Below, in pieces: positions 1-7,914 of a DNA stretch of 11,078 nucleotides (its first letter is position 1; each line of letters opens with the position of its first letter). Source of the stretch: Echinostoma caproni. Lineage: Eukaryota; Platyhelminthes; Trematoda; Plagiorchiida; Echinostomatidae. The translations under genes and the position numbers were made by a program. The stretch lies in the NCBI GenBank assembly GCA_900618425.1, contig UZAN01046739.1, positions 14,685 through 25,762 of the forward strand. The letters are read 5' to 3'. The notes beneath the pieces are model-generated. The model searched no databases, was not told where the DNA came from, and was given only the letters and a program-made list of their open reading frames with translations.

Positions 1-235
1 TCCTTTGTGAAGTGGATCCCGACGTATAACAGACAAAAATCTGTCCTCTGATCCTTGCTAATCGTCCCGTTTTTCTGTTTTTTTTTCTTTTCTTTTCTTT
101 TTGTTTTTGATAGAATCATTTCGCTTGGAATCTGAACCTGTGCGATCGCACATCTGGAAATTGCGATAGCCTTAAATCGATCTCGTCTGTCTGATCACTG
201 CGGGTTTTTTTCAGCGGTTATCAATTGAGGCAAAA
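1..235. other. Non-coding AT/T-rich sequence
   Basis: No open frame of useful length and no recognisable motif apart from the pyrimidine tract listed separately. It reads as intron or intergenic DNA. Confidence 0.5.
69..108 (+). repeat. T-rich pyrimidine tract
   Basis: A run made almost only of T with scattered C and two G (units of TTTTC repeated). It is simple-sequence DNA. It could serve as a polypyrimidine tract, but no convincing AG acceptor with an open exon follows it closely. Confidence 0.7.
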
Positions 236-276
236 GTGCATGTGTGTGTGTGTGTGTGCGCGCGCGCGCGCGCGCA
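236..276. repeat. Compound (TG)9(CG)8 microsatellite, Z-DNA-prone
   Basis: Nine TG units (241-258) pass directly into about eight CG units (259-275), flanked by bases that keep the purine/pyrimidine alternation going for about 41 bases. Strict alternation with a CG core is the classic Z-DNA-forming pattern. A long uninterrupted CG run is notable in AT-rich animal DNA, because methylation-driven decay usually removes CpG. Confidence 0.9.
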
Positions 277-330
277 AATCCGTGGATTAATGCAATACAA
301 GATCAAATGAACTGAGAANTTTGCACACAG

Positions 331-428
331 TAGACCCCCTCTGGGTTTCAACTTCTGGTGCCGCGGAATTTATTTGGACACAAGGCCCGATTCAAATGTT
401 TGAACCAGATTGTGGCCACGTGCACGCG
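331..428 (+). other. Possible coding exon (weak)
   Basis: An open frame with no stop runs from 291 to 515. Inside it, an acceptor-like ACACAG ends at 330 and a good donor-like GCG|GTAAGG begins at 429, which would give a 98-base exon holding 32 full codons (it reads DPLWVSTSGAAEFI... and ends ...FEPDCGHVHA). GC content is higher than in the flanks. Against it: there is no pyrimidine tract before the acceptor, the ambiguous base at 319 lies next to it, and I recognise no protein family. It may be chance or part of a repeat. Confidence 0.15.
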
Positions 429-518
429 GTAAGGAGGCCAACAGACAATAGAGGGCTCTTTTTTGTACGCACTGTTTTATTTCCGTGCGAAATTGACTGC
501 CCCCGCCTGATTCGATAG

Positions 519-1425
519 GATTACAAAATCGGAACACGTGTTTATGTATGGTGTATGTGCGTGAGTAACGGGCTTTGATCGGATGTAGACCAGATGGCGT
601 TGGATTTTGTTCCCATCTGTGTCGTTCTCTCTCCTGCTCTGTTTCGCTCTGTCCATCTATCTTATTTTAACTTCCCATTCTATACGACCACTTCTACTGT
701 TGTCTAAAATACCAGTAGTATATCACTCAATGTGACATATTGGATCTGGATGTTCATTTTATGTTCCAGGCCCATCTAATTCTCGCTTCTTTTTCCTATG
801 GGGTGATACTTTCGGAACAGTTCACTTTTCGCCGTATCACAAGCGATGGAGTTCTCTTTTAATGAAGAGAATGCCAGAACTTTCGCAAACAATCAAACTG
901 AACAACTAGTACGAATTTTGCAAGAAATACGAGTTGTTCGACTTTTGGTGATCGATCACAAGTTTTTCATTTGAGATGAACCACTAGAAGTGTTCACAGT
1001 GTTTGTGTGTGTGTGTATGTGTTTGCGTGGTCTGAACAAACGTATGTGACAAATCAGAAAAAAAAAATACAGTTGTAACTAAGTATGAATGATAACATTA
1101 GGGTGAGGTGGAGGACATAACCAACTGGATGATTTATTTTTGTCGAGAAGTTCTCCAAAATGGCGAAGAAATTCAATCAGATTATAGCGAACAGTTTAAG
1201 ACCAGTAACTTTTTGAATGGAAGCCAGACAATTTTTTTCGTTGTAGCTGAAACACTCTAGTACAGTTAAGAGTGTAACTATCTGACAGTCAGGTTCAGAT
1301 GATTTCCAACCCCCAAATCATAACCCCGAGACGAGTAGAGCCAGGCGTGTTGCTCGTAACAAGCGTGCAAAGATGAGTTGTACCATATGGTTTATATTCT
1401 AAATACAAACGGTCTAGTCAAATTC
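519..1425. other. Long region without recognisable genes
   Basis: Only short open frames are present. The longest ATG frame I checked (846-974, 42 codons, beginning MEFSFNEENARTF) is intact but resembles nothing I know. A pyrimidine-rich patch occurs at 610-680 and a GT-rich simple repeat at about 1000-1024. An imperfect inverted repeat is visible at 901-937 (AACAACT pairing with AGTTGTT). Confidence 0.5.
1000..1024 (+). repeat. Short GT microsatellite
   Basis: Interrupted TG dinucleotide repeat (GTGTTTGTGTGTGTGTGTAT and a little beyond). Ordinary simple-sequence DNA. Confidence 0.7.
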
Positions 1426-1429
1426 CCGG

Positions 1430-1555
1430 TGGTCGAGTAGGTGGTATTTTTGCGTTCTACCCGAAGAGGATGTCCAGTCGAGTCGATCGATCCGCCCTAA
1501 TTATGGGATCCCAGCAGATCAAAACATTTGTCCAGTGCTTCCATAATAGTGGTAT
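1430..1555 (+). repeat. Possible decayed LINE 3' tail (weak)
   Basis: The words GTCCAGTGCTTCCA (1531-1544) and the preceding GATCCCAGCAGATCAAAAC resemble, as far as I recall, the 3' end of RTE-type repeats common in trematode genomes, where a phrase about an exact GTCCAGTGCTTCCA occurs after a GGGACGAAAC-like stretch. The resemblance rests on memory of the family only. No poly(A) tail or target duplication is visible. Confidence 0.25.
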
Positions 1556-3228
1556 ATTTTATATCCAGTTCTCTTAACGATCAAGGATAACAATAACTAT
1601 TTTATTTATTAAAGGATATGATTTTACCAAAGAATTTAAGGAATGATGTGTTTTGCACGGTTCAGATGTTGCGTTTGGGCAAGTCTGAAAGATGATGAAC
1701 GTTCATTGGCGGACGGATTGGATTTTAACTCATTATCTTCAAAACGACGTGATGTTCACTAAAGTCGCTAAAGTCGTTAACTGATCTCCCGATTCCGACT
1801 CGAATCTTAACCGGATTATCATTCAGTAGACTAACTATTACCCCACCAAATCATCTGCTTGTAAGACTGCCGCTTACATAAACCATTTACGGGTGACCTC
1901 CTCAATCAAACTGTAGCGGGAAGTTAATGATTATGACGAGTTTTGGCAGATTTTATCAAAATGTGGCGAAAGATATTATATGCTTCTCCGCAATTTAAAC
2001 TGTCGCGTGCTACGAACAGTCACTGTGGACTGCTGTCGTGGGATTCACTCTAATAGTTTGGACAAACCGTCCCTCACTTTCATTTGCATACTATCTTTTT
2101 AAGTTCATCCANATCCAGTCGGCAACAAGCTGTGGAAGTACTGCACTGAAGTCTTACTCTCGGTAGAGGTCATTGGAATTGCGTGAATCCCCCTTTATCC
2201 CGCCTCAATTGCATAGAAATTATGTGTAGTACTATGTAAACATGTGACATGTCAGATCTGATCAGAACCCACAGCGGCAAAGAAGTGACAACTTAGTTAT
2301 CAATGGTTAGTACGAGAGCTAATGCATGCGCCATCAAGTTGCCGCCAGGTACGCTAAGTGTAACAACAGCAATTATCACACAGAATAGTCACAACCCACA
2401 TCATGTTTACTGTTCCTTAGGCATTTGTGAGCAATCAGATGAGTCAACTTGCACAAACGTCTGGATCTTATGAAACATAATCGGCGGTCCCCTGGGATCC
2501 AATCGGTGAGCACACCTTCAGCTGCCCTGCAGTCGCAGCGACACCGGGAACAACGAACCTATTTGCCGCAACTGGAGTCACTAAATAAAGGATGTATCCG
2601 GCTCTAAATAATGTCAAACTGGACTAACCGTCAAGAAAATTTCATTCGTAAGTATAACCCTCAGTTCATCGGGGGAACAATACACTTCGCAAGAAGCGCG
2701 CTTGAGTTTCGCTCACAGTGGACTCATTGGTAGCGCATATCCATTGTCCCGAACGAGCATCGGACTCCGGTTCTATCACATGAAAAGCATGTGTGTAACC
2801 ACTTAACCGACAGCTTATCAGATGTCCACTTCAGAAACAGTCAGTGATTTATTCGGATCCAACAGAAACAAAAGTGTACACAATAGTCTAAGTCGTATTT
2901 TTAATTGAAAGCTTTCCTTCAAATCATTCCTCCCTGGTAGGTTTGTTCATATTATCCTAATCAAATCCACAGGTCAACTTTTTCATTCCCATTTAACTCG
3001 AAAGCAACTATATCGTAAAGGCCAACGAGCGATTGACCTGTTTGAATTCAGTTTGCCGTGCACTTCAATACGAACTGAAATCTATCGGTATTTAGACAAA
3101 ATTTTCGTTAGTTCAGTAACACGAAGAATCAAATCAGACAAGTAGGAACAAGAAGAACATTCGCAAATAAGTCATTTTTCCTACCGTGTCGTGAACTGCT
3201 CTATTGATGTTATTTCTTATTTCTGCAG
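1556..3228. other. Long region without recognisable genes
   Basis: No open frame stands out on either strand. A slightly GC-richer patch at 2470-2800 contains a stretch with a weak tRNA-like look (TTGGTAGCGC near 2728 and GGTTCTATCAC near 2769, about 40 bases apart, which is tRNA-like A-box/B-box spacing), but the cloverleaf does not fold convincingly. A single ambiguous base is at 2112. A short 9-base direct duplication (TAAAGTCG) is at about 1760-1777. Confidence 0.5.
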
Positions 3229-3295
3229 GTGTTTCAGACGAGTTGCTCAGTCCGCCGACAATGTTTCGCATGAATGAACATGTGGAGGGCAGACA
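3229..3295 (+). other. Possible 67-base internal exon (weak)
   Basis: A textbook 3' splice site (pyrimidine-rich TATTTCTTATTTCTGCAG ending at 3228) precedes a stretch that is open in one frame (starting at 3231, reading SDELLSPPTMFRMNEH...). A donor-like GTGAGA begins at 3296. Without the donor, the frame ends at TGA 3297-3299, so it could also be a terminal exon. GC content is clearly above the flanks. I do not recognise the peptide. It is too short to be sure. Confidence 0.22.
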
Positions 3296-3501
3296 GTGAG
3301 AGAAATAATGGTTGCATGTGGTTATGCAACAAAACTAAGCAGTCATATAATTTGGGTCCGTGCGTGGTTCGACAAAAATTGAAACAGGTTTGTCAGGTTG
3401 ACGAAGACAGCGTATTCATTGAATACAAACCCTACATGGTGTTTGTAATAATTAAAATCATACGGTAGCATCATAAGTGTGATGGTAAATCTACTAGACA
3501 T

Positions 3502-4117
3502 GGAATCATACTACGTTGCAGACAGAAGAAAATGTGCTGCAGTTTTGGCATAGATATTTAACTGCTGAATACCGGATTGCTTTGTTCTTATTCTGGCACA
3601 ACTCAAACTAAATGGAATCAAATTCTCCAAACATCGCACCTGCTTTGAACTCATTACTTCCGGTTAAATTTATCAACACATGCTTTCTCTCAAAGTGACA
3701 ACCTTAGGTGATCCAAATAACTTAATTCCCACACTTCTCAAACAAGGTGACGAGACTAGGTCTCCACAGTGATGCGGTTTCCGCTTTAGTTCCCGTCTAG
3801 CTTGCAAACCAGATATGCGTACTGTGCACGTGCTCACTATACTTCAGCTTTTGAGTAGGTGCTCGTTCTATTCTGCTTGATAAGCTGCAGTCTTTTTATT
3901 ATCTATCTTATCTTGTTGAATGGCTTTGAGACTAGCTTTCATAAAGATATCAGTATTAGCAGTCAAGAAGAGAACAGTCAACGGTGTTAATCAACGACCT
4001 GGGTGTAATTTCAGGTGCTGTTTTGCCACTCAATCACTTGGGACTCACATCAGTAACGTACCTGTTGCTCCCCCCGCACGACATTGTAAGTATACTGATT
4101 CCAGTTCTCCTATCTAG
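3502..4117 (+). mobile_element. LINE fragment, copy A (CR1/Jockey-like)
   Basis: This stretch aligns colinearly with 6815-7665 (copy B) at nucleotide level: for instance CATAGATATT(T/G)AAC followed by CTGAATAC, then TTTATC/AACA...TTCTCTCAA, then AAAGATATCAGTAT. Copy A lacks roughly 250 bases between the first RT motifs and RT motif A that copy B retains. Both ends are undefined: no 5' UTR, no 3' tail and no target-site duplication were seen. The clade name is inferred from the spacing and wording of the RT motifs; a search against flatworm repeat libraries would settle it. Confidence 0.7.
3660..4117 (+). pseudogene. Reverse transcriptase remnant, copy A
   Basis: An intact version would copy its own RNA into DNA at a nicked chromosomal site. 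Readable pieces, in order: a diverged RT entry region (SLKVTTLGDPNNLIPTLLK, in a frame that needs repair); after a deletion, the segment following motif A (KLQSFYYLSYLVEWL, frame 3, 3882-3926, then TGA at 3927); VNGVNQ (frame 2); motif B-like VISGAVLP (frame 3, 4005-4028); GTHISNVPV (frame 2); and motif C as KYTDS (4088-4102), where the usual catalytic YADD has become YTDS. At least three frameshifts and several stops are present, so it is dead. The longest surviving open frame is 3920-4117. Same orientation and family as copy B. Confidence 0.7.
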
Positions 4118-4120
4118 CCC

Positions 4121-4770
4121 ATCATAGAAGAGAGAAAAACCGCGCCTAATTACGTATCCTAATTTAATTCTGAAAAAGCACGTTGAATTTGTTTTTACAT
4201 TAACCGTCTCCTGTTTCTCGCTCACGTTTTACAGATTAAGGAATGCGGATGAGCAAAGCCATCCATGGGAAAGTCCACAAATATAAAACTAACCGAAGAA
4301 GAGTTTTATGGTAGAAAAATCTTATCTCGCACATTTCTCATTTTACTTCCTGTGTTTGATTTTATAATGATAAAAATTTGAGGAGGAAACTATCAATGAA
4401 AGGGTTACCATGCTACATAATGAAAGTCAGATTGTGATGATGGGATTCGAAAACAAATCGTTCTAATGGCGATAGGCAAATGGGTTAACTTTAATCGATT
4501 CACTGTGAGTGGGAATATTGAGGGAGAACAAGAGGTTCTTTAGGATGAACCCCTAAGATGTAATGGTGGATAGATCTATTGTTTATTCACAATGGGATGT
4601 TCCGAATACACTCGCTTCCCTTTTCTGCATGGTAGGGTATGTTTAGTCTGACAAGCACGACATATGACACTGATTTGTATTCCCTCTCCACTTTTCTGTT
4701 AGAAAAGTGCTAATCGGTTTAGGATTAGTCCAGATATATGATCATTTAGTGTTAGCCACGTTTTAGATAG
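4121..4770. other. Region without recognisable genes
   Basis: AT-rich. One acceptor-like site (pyrimidine-rich, ending ACAG at about 4233) is followed by only 17 open codons before TAA, too little to call an exon. Nothing else was identified. Confidence 0.5.
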
Positions 4771-4791
4771 AACTACTGCCGTCACCTGCAG

Positions 4792-4920
4792 ATTCTGAGC
4801 AACACCTCATTATTCCTAACAACAAATGTATTGGTGTGCGGTGCCACAAATGATGACTCCCAATTGGCTGACTGTACGCACATTACTTGGATATTCTTCC
4901 CAGATGCAACGTCCGAGTAG
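4792..4920 (+). other. Possible coding exon (weak)
   Basis: After an acceptor-like ACTGCCGTCACCTGCAG (ending 4791) the frame is open for 42 codons to TAG at 4918. The peptide has a natural-looking mix (NTSLFLTTNVLVCGATN ... ADCTHITWIFFPDATSE) with two cysteines, and a weak donor-like GTAGGC overlaps the stop. The opposite strand is also open for 65 codons (4979 to 4782), so strand is uncertain. I do not recognise the family. The frame is only continuous from 4771, so chance is quite possible. Confidence 0.2.
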
Positions 4921-5429
4921 GCATCTCGTTTGGTTTTCTGCTTTGGGTTCTCCGGCAGCCGTTTAACACTCTGCACCACGTCTGCATTTTACAACTTTGA
5001 CAACCATTAAAAATTGATTGATATTCTTGCTTGCTTTTGGAAAAGTATGTCAGCCGAAGGAGTGATAGGGTGCATTTCTGTAGACTCAGCTTTTAAAGCG
5101 CTGTAAAGCTAAACAAATCAATTCTTGACGCACGCATAAACCTGTCGTTGGGATGCAGAAATTGGAACGGCAGTCAAGAGATGGGATTTATGGGTAAGTA
5201 CTTGACACAAAAGAAGATAAATGTAATTTAGGATATTGCATATAAACAATCTGGTTTTCTTTTAGAATAATCATTTCACTATTCTTTGTGAAAAGAAAGA
5301 TTTAACGAAAATGCGAACTGAATAGCATCCAAGTACGTATAACTCAACTGAAGAATATCGTCCATCATCTTCCGTGATCGGAGGTTTGAATAAACGGAAG
5401 GAACTCAGTAAGTACGTAATTACGTCAAG
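4921..5429. other. Region without recognisable genes
   Basis: AT-rich with no credible frame. A perfect 12-base palindrome (ACGTAATTACGT, 5414-5425) sits just before the GC-richer sequence that leads into the endonuclease fragment. Confidence 0.5.
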
Positions 5430-6617
5430 TGCTGTGGGCCAAGTATTTTAGCCAAAGGCTCTGCATAGGGTCCCCAAGAAAAAGCTCTGCTTCGGCCCTG
5501 GTAACCGAGTAGTATCTTTTCCACAATTCAACCATGTACTTGCGGACTTAGGCATTCAAACACGTCCTAATTTGCATGTCCAATGCATGCCCTATCTCGA
5601 TTTCTAGCTCGCCGCCATCCTCCTTGACATCTGTCTCAGCAATAACTTGACACTCGAAGCCAGCCGATTCATTCCTCCGGCTTCAATCTGCGTTCAAACT
5701 GGCTTTGTTCAACGTAAGAAGTCGAATGCGCATACGACAAAAATGAATTTGTCTCGTACGCTCGAAAGTCTAGAGATTGGTGTATGTTGCCTCTGGGAAA
5801 CACGCGTTCAGGATCCGAGCCACGTGATCCGATTAGCGTTTCCTTGCGATCCAAAAGAAACCTTTCAAATGCGCGTTTTCGAGGACCCTGTCACATTAGT
5901 GTCTGGTCACGCAGGCATTAGTGTTGCCTTAAGCCTCTGGGTCGAGGCTGGTCTATTGGATTGGATCCCGATAGACAGCTGATTATGCGTAGTGAGACTC
6001 AGAGGCTCAAGTCAAAAAGCAGAAACCAACGAACGGTGCTTATCGGTGGTTTCTGCATACGTTCCCGCAGACTGTAGTACGGATACAGTCAATGAAGCCT
6101 TCTATTGCAACCTATATGAGCTTCTTCTCAAAGTACCAAAGACGGATATCTTGATCCTGGCAGGAGACCTAAACGCACGCGTTGGTCGTCTGTCGCCAGA
6201 TGAGATCCTTCTTGGTGGCCATCATAGCCTTAATAGCTGTCAGTCAGATAATGTTGGTAGACATCTTAGTAAATGACCAGAACACGGTCTGCTCCTCGTT
6301 AGCACAAACTTCACATACTCAAAGCAGCACATCCCGAGTTGGCATAACTTCTCTTCAGCATAGACGTGAAGTCAGAGTGATCATACAGCTATTAGCTATA
6401 GATGAAGAGCGTGTGTGAAACACCGTCCTTTCCTTTTGGTCTACCTGCTTTGACTCCAAACATGAACTGGTTTGTGCCAAGATGTCTAGGTGATCTCTTG
6501 GCAGGAAAAAAGGTGATATGCATACAGCTTGACGTCACAAAGTTTTCTGATCCGGCCGTTTTAGCCGATTACCAAGACGAGTTGACCAGTGATTCCGATT
6601 CATCTAGGTATTCATAA
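5430..6617 (+). mobile_element. RTE-type LINE, 5'/endonuclease part only
   Basis: Base composition becomes GC-richer at about 5430 and stays so until about 6600, where AT-rich sequence returns. From about 5672 the sequence encodes a complete but broken APE-type endonuclease of the kind found in trematode RTE LINEs. The part before 5672 is unassigned and may be the element's 5' region or another repeat. The RT that should follow in the same element is missing: after the EN-RT linker (ADYQDELTSD, 6570-6599) homology stops. Loss of the 3' half is the reverse of the usual 5' truncation of LINEs, so later deletion or interruption is likely. The left border is uncertain. Confidence 0.7.
5672..6614 (+). 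pseudogene. Broken LINE endonuclease (APE/EEP fold)
   Basis: The live enzyme nicks target DNA to prime reverse transcription. Motifs run in the expected order: FKLALFNVR (frame 2; catalytic Asn codon 5711); a shift to frame 1 in an A-run near 5740; VCCLWETRVQDPS (catalytic Glu 5797); LLDWIPIDS followed by TGA at 5980 where Arg is expected (CGA to TGA); VVSAYVPADCSTD; LAGDLNARVG (Asp 6166, Asn 6172); SDNVGRHL; stops at 6277, 6361 and 6367; QSDHTAISYR with TGA at 6403 where Trp is expected; a shift to frame 2, giving SFWSTCFDSKHELV, in which the final Asp-His pair reads Lys-His; TGA at 6491; a shift to frame 3 in the A6 run 6506-6511; and the linker up to 6614. With at least three frameshifts and several stops it is non-functional. 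Family assignment is firm; the exact clade (RTE) is inferred. Confidence 0.85.
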
Positions 6618-6756
6618 CATTTGCATTCACTGAAAAGCGTGATCACATCAAACAATTTACCGTTTCATTAATCTAACTGGAAGTTTGACCGGGATAGGAC
6701 TCGGATTTATTTTATAGTTTAGCCTCAATATCAATTATGATCAATAAATCAATTAA
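6618..6756. other. AT-rich junction between two LINE fragments
   Basis: This short AT-rich spacer separates the RTE-type endonuclease from RT copy B. It holds stops in all forward frames and an AATAAA (about 6743-6748) with no supporting context. It may be unrelated host sequence or badly decayed element. Confidence 0.4.
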
Positions 6757-7665
6757 ATAAGACATTCGGATTCCTATTATACAATTCAGCAATTTACCTG
6801 GGGACGAGGAAATGTCAATCTATGTGTTGCGCAGGATCAAGCTACTCTGCAGGCAGAAAGAATCATTTCCAGTTCTTTCATAGATATTGAACAACTGAAT
6901 ACTGCTTTTATTCATATTTCATCTAGTACATGCCCCAGTTCTATTGGCTCGAGTTCTTTGAACATTCGCTCTTCGTTTGAATCCATTAACTCTGCTGAAG
7001 TTTATAAACAGATGCGTTCTCTCAAGGTGCCGACTGCACTTGGTCCTTCAATTCGTAAACACGGTGTGATATAATGGCCTCACATTTTTAATATAGTTAA
7101 TATAGTTAATCTTCCAATAGAACTCCTAACTACTTCGAAGCACTGCAACCCGGTGAGAATTAGTACAATACTAAAAGAAGCGTTAAGGGCCGTAGATGAG
7201 AAACTTTTCAAGTCAATTGCTTTAAGTTTTAGTTGTTTGAAATTGAAAGACCGAAAGGATCTGCTTCGACTTAATTTAGCTCTCCGCATCCAAGATGAAA
7301 TTTATCAGTTTGCACACAAATATAACTCTTCAAAATTGGATCTCATTTTTTCTCTAGTTAACTTCATCTGCAAGTTTCTTAGCGAGAAAACCAAATAAGT
7401 GACTGTGCATTTCTTGATTGCTTTTTGGCTTTGACTCGATGTTCTGTTCTCTTTTAATTATTAAGCTCCAATCGTTAGGTTGTCCCAACTCTCTTCTTCA
7501 ATGATTTGGTGATTACTTTTCGCAAAGATATCAGTATGTTGATTTAGGAAGGAGGCAGTTAAAGGAATAACTCAATAGCTCGGTCGTACATCAGGGCGTT
7601 GTATTATTACCCGATCTTTTGCAACTTATATCAGTGACTTACCTATTAGTCCCCTACACGACTTT
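6757..7665 (+). mobile_element. LINE fragment, copy B (CR1/Jockey-like)
   Basis: The better-preserved relative of copy A. It begins with a region that in this type of LINE joins endonuclease and RT and runs through RT motif B to the ISDLPISPLHDF block. Nucleotide similarity to copy A begins near 6815. The endonuclease lying directly upstream is of a different LINE type, so the neighbouring pieces are probably not one element. No 3' UTR or tail repeat is recognisable after 7665. Confidence 0.72.
6757..7665 (+). pseudogene. Reverse transcriptase remnant, copy B
   Basis: Frame 1 is open from 6757 to 7398 except for one TAA at 7072, about 213 codons in all. It reads: linker (DIEQLNTAFIHISSS); RT entry motif (AEVYKQMRSLKVPTALGP, where intact relatives have GPD); IFNIVNIVNLPIELL; FKSIALSFSCLKLKDRKDLL (compare the YRPISL block); QFAHKYNSSKLDLI (compare QHGFR...S); and SLVNFICKFLSEKTK. 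After TAA 7396 the frame carries on to about 7428, then shifts to frame 2: FGFDSMFCSLLIIKLQSLG (motif A region; the first catalytic Asp is not evident), NSLLQ, TGA 7502 where Trp is expected, FGDYFSQRYQYV, TAA 7568, then VVHQGVVL (motif B). It returns to frame 1 at about 7612: FATYISDLPISPLHDF, then TGA 7666. Motif C (YADD) is not visible. It is inactive. Confidence 0.75.
7090..7110 (+). repeat. 9-base tandem repeat inside the RT remnant
   Basis: AATATAGTT is repeated twice plus a partial third copy. Because the unit is nine bases and in frame, it adds a duplicated Asn-Ile-Val to the RT reading frame without shifting it. Confidence 0.75.
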
Positions 7666-7867
7666 TGAAATCCAATCTAACCAATCACAACTGGCTGTAT
7701 ATAACAAACTTATCCCATCTCGTTCCGTATTTCAATTTGTACGGCCTACCAGTTAAAATCCCGTGCCGCATAAACGCGATAAACTAACAAACACAAGCTT
7801 GCTCGCAAGCTGCTGACAAATATACACATATATATGACAGTTTTGTAAACAACGACGAACAACTGAA

Positions 7868-7870
<3 letters not shown>
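7666..7870. other. Sequence after RT copy B, unassigned
   Basis: This stretch may be decayed LINE 3' sequence. A small hairpin (AGCTTG / CAAGCT, loop CTCG, about 7796-7811) and short TA-rich runs are all that can be pointed out. Confidence 0.4.

Positions 7871-7900
<30 letters not shown>
7871..7900. repeat. (AT)14 microsatellite, perfect palindrome
   Basis: C(AT)14G is its own reverse complement across 30 bases, and a shorter TATATAT run follows. It can form a cruciform and is expected to vary in length between individuals. Confidence 0.9.
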
Positions 7901-7907
<7 letters not shown>

Positions 7908-7914
7908 CTGTGAT

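Noticed and set aside
846..974. ATG frame of 42 codons (MEFSFNEENARTF...)
   Set aside because: Too short, no splice context or family resemblance; expected by chance in a window of this size.
3274..3468. Plus frame of 64 codons starting MNMWRADSERNN
   Set aside because: A stop lies directly before its ATG in the same frame, its end is AT-rich and unlike protein, and it conflicts with the better exon frame at 3231.
5669..5854. Minus-strand open frame of 61 codons
   Set aside because: It is the shadow of the endonuclease coding strand, where plus-strand motifs are clear.
6182..6418. Plus-strand frame of 78 codons overlapping the endonuclease in another frame
   Set aside because: The endonuclease motifs (GDLNAR, SDNVGR, SDHTAIS) lie in frame 1; this frame 2 reading shows no motif.
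7080..7289. Minus-strand frame of 69 codons
   Set aside because: It is antisense to the RT fingers region, which explains its openness.
5980..7504. Alternative genetic code with TGA read as Trp (as in flatworm mitochondria)
   Set aside because: TAA and TAG stops and several frameshifts occur in the same domains, and LINEs are nuclear; ordinary decay explains all of it.
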